DNA from: Candidatus Latescibacterota bacterium
GTDB taxonomy: Bacteria > Latescibacterota > UBA2968 > UBA8231
Assembly: GCA_021295675.1 (NCBI GenBank)
Contig: JAGWBY010000030.1
Location: 46,511 to 110,510, forward strand
Length of the DNA stretch: 64,000 nt
Direction of reading: 5' to 3'
The notes under the pieces were generated by a model. It saw only the letters and a program-made list of their open reading frames with translations. It did no database searches and was not told the DNA's origin. Position numbers and translations under genes: made by a program. This document shows, piece after piece, positions 62,582 to 64,000 of the stretch. Positions within the stretch are counted from its first letter, which is position 1. The number at the start of each line of letters is the position of its first letter.

Positions 62582-64000
62582 ATGACCCGTGCCGCACTCG
62601 CATTAGCCTGCCTAGCGATGGGATATAGCACTCCGGCCGCGGCCGCAGAACAGCTCAAAATAGGCGGCGATGGGCTGGAGTGGGAGAGCAACTCACTCGT
62701 CTTCAACGCACTCGAAGTTACCGACGAGGGGAGCCTCTCGCCGCTGGAAGCCGACCCCGAGGAAAACATCCTGCCGCGCATCAAGGAACTCGGCGGCTGG
62801 GCGACCACCTCGGTAACCACAGCCGCGGCGCGTTCCAATGAGATAATCAACGAACTCATCGACGGTGACTACAGAACGGGCTGGCGCGTGTACACCAACC
62901 CCAACGGCGCCGAACTCGAAGTCGATATGGGCGCTATTTTTGTCCTGCACCGTATCCACCTACTGCGCGGCGTCCTCAACGACGATGAGCGCTCGCTGCG
63001 CGGCTATGAATTCTACGTCAACGATGGCGATTCGCTCAACTTCATCGGCGGCAATCCCGTTTACGCGCTCATAGCACAGGACCGCTCGCACGGCCTGCCC
63101 GAGCTGGACTTGAGCTTTCCGCCGACGCAGGTGCGCTTTTTTATTTTGCGCAGCACGGGCGAACGCGGCTTCCAGATGGGCGACCTCGAAGTTTTTGGCG
63201 TCGGCGTCGCGCCCTTTGCCCAGTACATATCGCAAGTGATTGACCTAGGTGAAGCGGCCAACTTCGGGCCAGTCGATGTGTATGGCCGCATCGACGGTAC
63301 CGCTCAAGCCCAGTTCAGCACCAAAACCGGCTTCGTCGCCACGGACTCGCTCTACTTCCGCCAGACCGGCATCCCCGGCGAATTCGAGGAAGTGGCCCTA
63401 GCGGATTTCGATCGCACGCTCGACCCCTCGTACGCTGGCATCGTCCTCGAAAACGATCGCGACTGGAGTGCGTGGTCTCCACCCTACGCCGAACTCCTCG
63501 CATCGCCGATCAATTCGCCGGACAACCGGCGCTACCTCCAGTTCCAATTTAAGCTCCTATCGAGCAGCTTGCTCGACAAAGCCGTCATCGACTCGGTGGT
63601 CTTCAACTACACGGTCCCAGCCCTCGCCGATTCGGTCATCGCCGAAATCAGCCCGGCCACGGCGACCCTCGGGCGAGAGAACGAATTTACCTATCACCTG
63701 CGTTCGGTCGTCTCAAGTGGCAACCGAGGCTTTGACACCGTTATCATTCACACTCCGTTTGCGGCCCACGCCACGGGCGTGCGCGTCGATGGGGTGGAGG
63801 TTGACAACTTCACCACGGCGTCCGATTTGGGCCGCCTACAGGTGAGCTTTCCCGACCAACGCATCACCCGCACTGGCCAAGAAGTCGCCGTGCGCTTTGC
63901 CAGCTTGGTCACCGTCTCCGGCACGGAATTTCGCGGCGAGGTCGCCGACAGCCAATCCGACGCGTTTCCGCAGCGAGTCGCTTTCGGCGATGCAGCCGAG
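62582..64000 (+). CDS. secreted discoidin-type protein (type B'), 3' end outside the window
   Basis: AAGGA precedes ATG 62582 (MTRAALALACLAMGYSTPAA, signal peptide) and the frame is open to the window end, 473 codons. Discoidin-like module at about 85-210 (NEIINELIDGDYRTGWRVYT, LEVDMGAIFVLHRIHLLRG, FFILRSTGERGFQMGDLEVFG). Then ISQVIDLGEAANFGPVDVYG, DWSAWSPPYAELLASPINSP, and the domain TATLGRENEFTYHLRS ... RGFDTVIIHTPFAAH shared with type B. The FlgD-like tail is expected just beyond the edge. Fourth of the A-B-A'-B' series. Confidence 0.8.
   Translation, partial: MTRAALALACLAMGYSTPAAAAEQLKIGGDGLEWESNSLVFNALEVTDEGSLSPLEADPEENILPRIKELGGWATTSVTTAAARSNEIINELIDGDYRTGWRVYTNPNGAELEVDMGAIFVLHRIHLLRGVLNDDERSLRGYEFYVNDGDSLNFIGGNPVYALIAQDRSHGLPELDLSFPPTQVRFFILRSTGERGFQMGDLEVFGVGVAPFAQYISQVIDLGEAANFGPVDVYGRIDGTAQAQFSTKTGFVATDSLYFRQTGIPGEFEEVALADFDRTLDPSYAGIVLENDRDWSAWSPPYAELLASPINSPDNRRYLQFQFKLLSSSLLDKAVIDSVVFNYTVPALADSVIAEISPATATLGRENEFTYHLRSVVSSGNRGFDTVIIHTPFAAHATGVRVDGVEVDNFTTASDLGRLQVSFPDQRITRTGQEVAVRFASLVTVSGTEFRGEVADSQSDAFPQRVAFGDAAE

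Noticed and set aside
1..64000. tRNA, rRNA, phage or insertion-sequence genes
   Set aside because: None recognised on either strand after reading all gaps; gaps are short (under about 250 bp) and filled by promoters, leaders or repeats.

Overview
The window is about 64 kb of GC-rich, densely packed bacterial DNA (overlapping ATGA stop/starts, lipoprotein and secreted genes). No rRNA, tRNA, CRISPR array, phage or transposase was seen. The gene content suggests an uncultured member of the FCB/PVC neighbourhood, Latescibacterota-like: many FG-GAP/ASPIC-UnbV (CRTAC1-type) proteins, TPR lipoproteins, DUF6785-type membrane proteins, aldo/keto reductase and Gfo/Idh/MocA genes, and secreted proteins ending in FlgD/gliding-type C-terminal domains. 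This placement is inferred from gene families, not from a marker gene.

Layout. 1-10.5 kb: a glycosyltransferase of the GT39/ArnT type (left edge), a DUF6785-type membrane protein, then a minus-strand sugar cluster (aldo/keto reductase, uronate-dehydrogenase-like SDR, GH116 glucosidase, second aldo/keto reductase, second DUF6785-type protein). 10.6-19 kb: a Gfo/Idh/MocA oxidoreductase faces a minus-strand run made of an oligopeptide ABC importer (DppB, DppC, DppD, OppF, binding lipoprotein), antitoxin-like genes with a broken RelE toxin, and a third aldo/keto reductase. 19-25.8 kb: a CRTAC1 protein, then a translationally coupled operon TPR-CRTAC1 / TPR lipoprotein / HAD phosphatase / SUMF-domain protein. 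25.9-27.8 kb: a mutarotase-like secreted protein and a MNT/HEPN pair. 27.8-36.1 kb: a six-gene overlapping operon CRTAC1 / TPR lipoprotein / parvulin / His-rich membrane protein / alkyl-DHAP-synthase homologue / SDR, probably for ether lipids. 36.2-45.7 kb: an esterase, an AT-rich YgiT/DUF4258 pair, a fused CRTAC1-TPR protein coupled to a spermidine-synthase-like membrane protein, a second parvulin and a small TPR protein. 45.8-54.5 kb: a third DUF6785-type protein, a CBM9-like secreted protein, and an operon SUMF / MauG di-haem peroxidase / fused CRTAC1-TPR. 54.7-64 kb: four discoidin-FlgD surface proteins in A-B-A'-B' order with a second CBM9-like paralogue between the first two.

Two themes stand out. 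First, CRTAC1 and TPR proteins occur five times, as neighbours with overlapping genes or as single fused chains, each time coupled to a different partner (lipid enzymes, peroxidase, methyltransferase-fold membrane protein, phosphatase). This looks like a modular cell-surface assembly. Second, 14 genes carry 16 frame breaks. At many of them a short conserved block of residues is also missing compared with the family or with paralogues in this same window, so the breaks are short deletions rather than simple homopolymer slips. They may be assembly or amplification artefacts or real gene decay. Frame-broken genes are listed as single features with the break position given.
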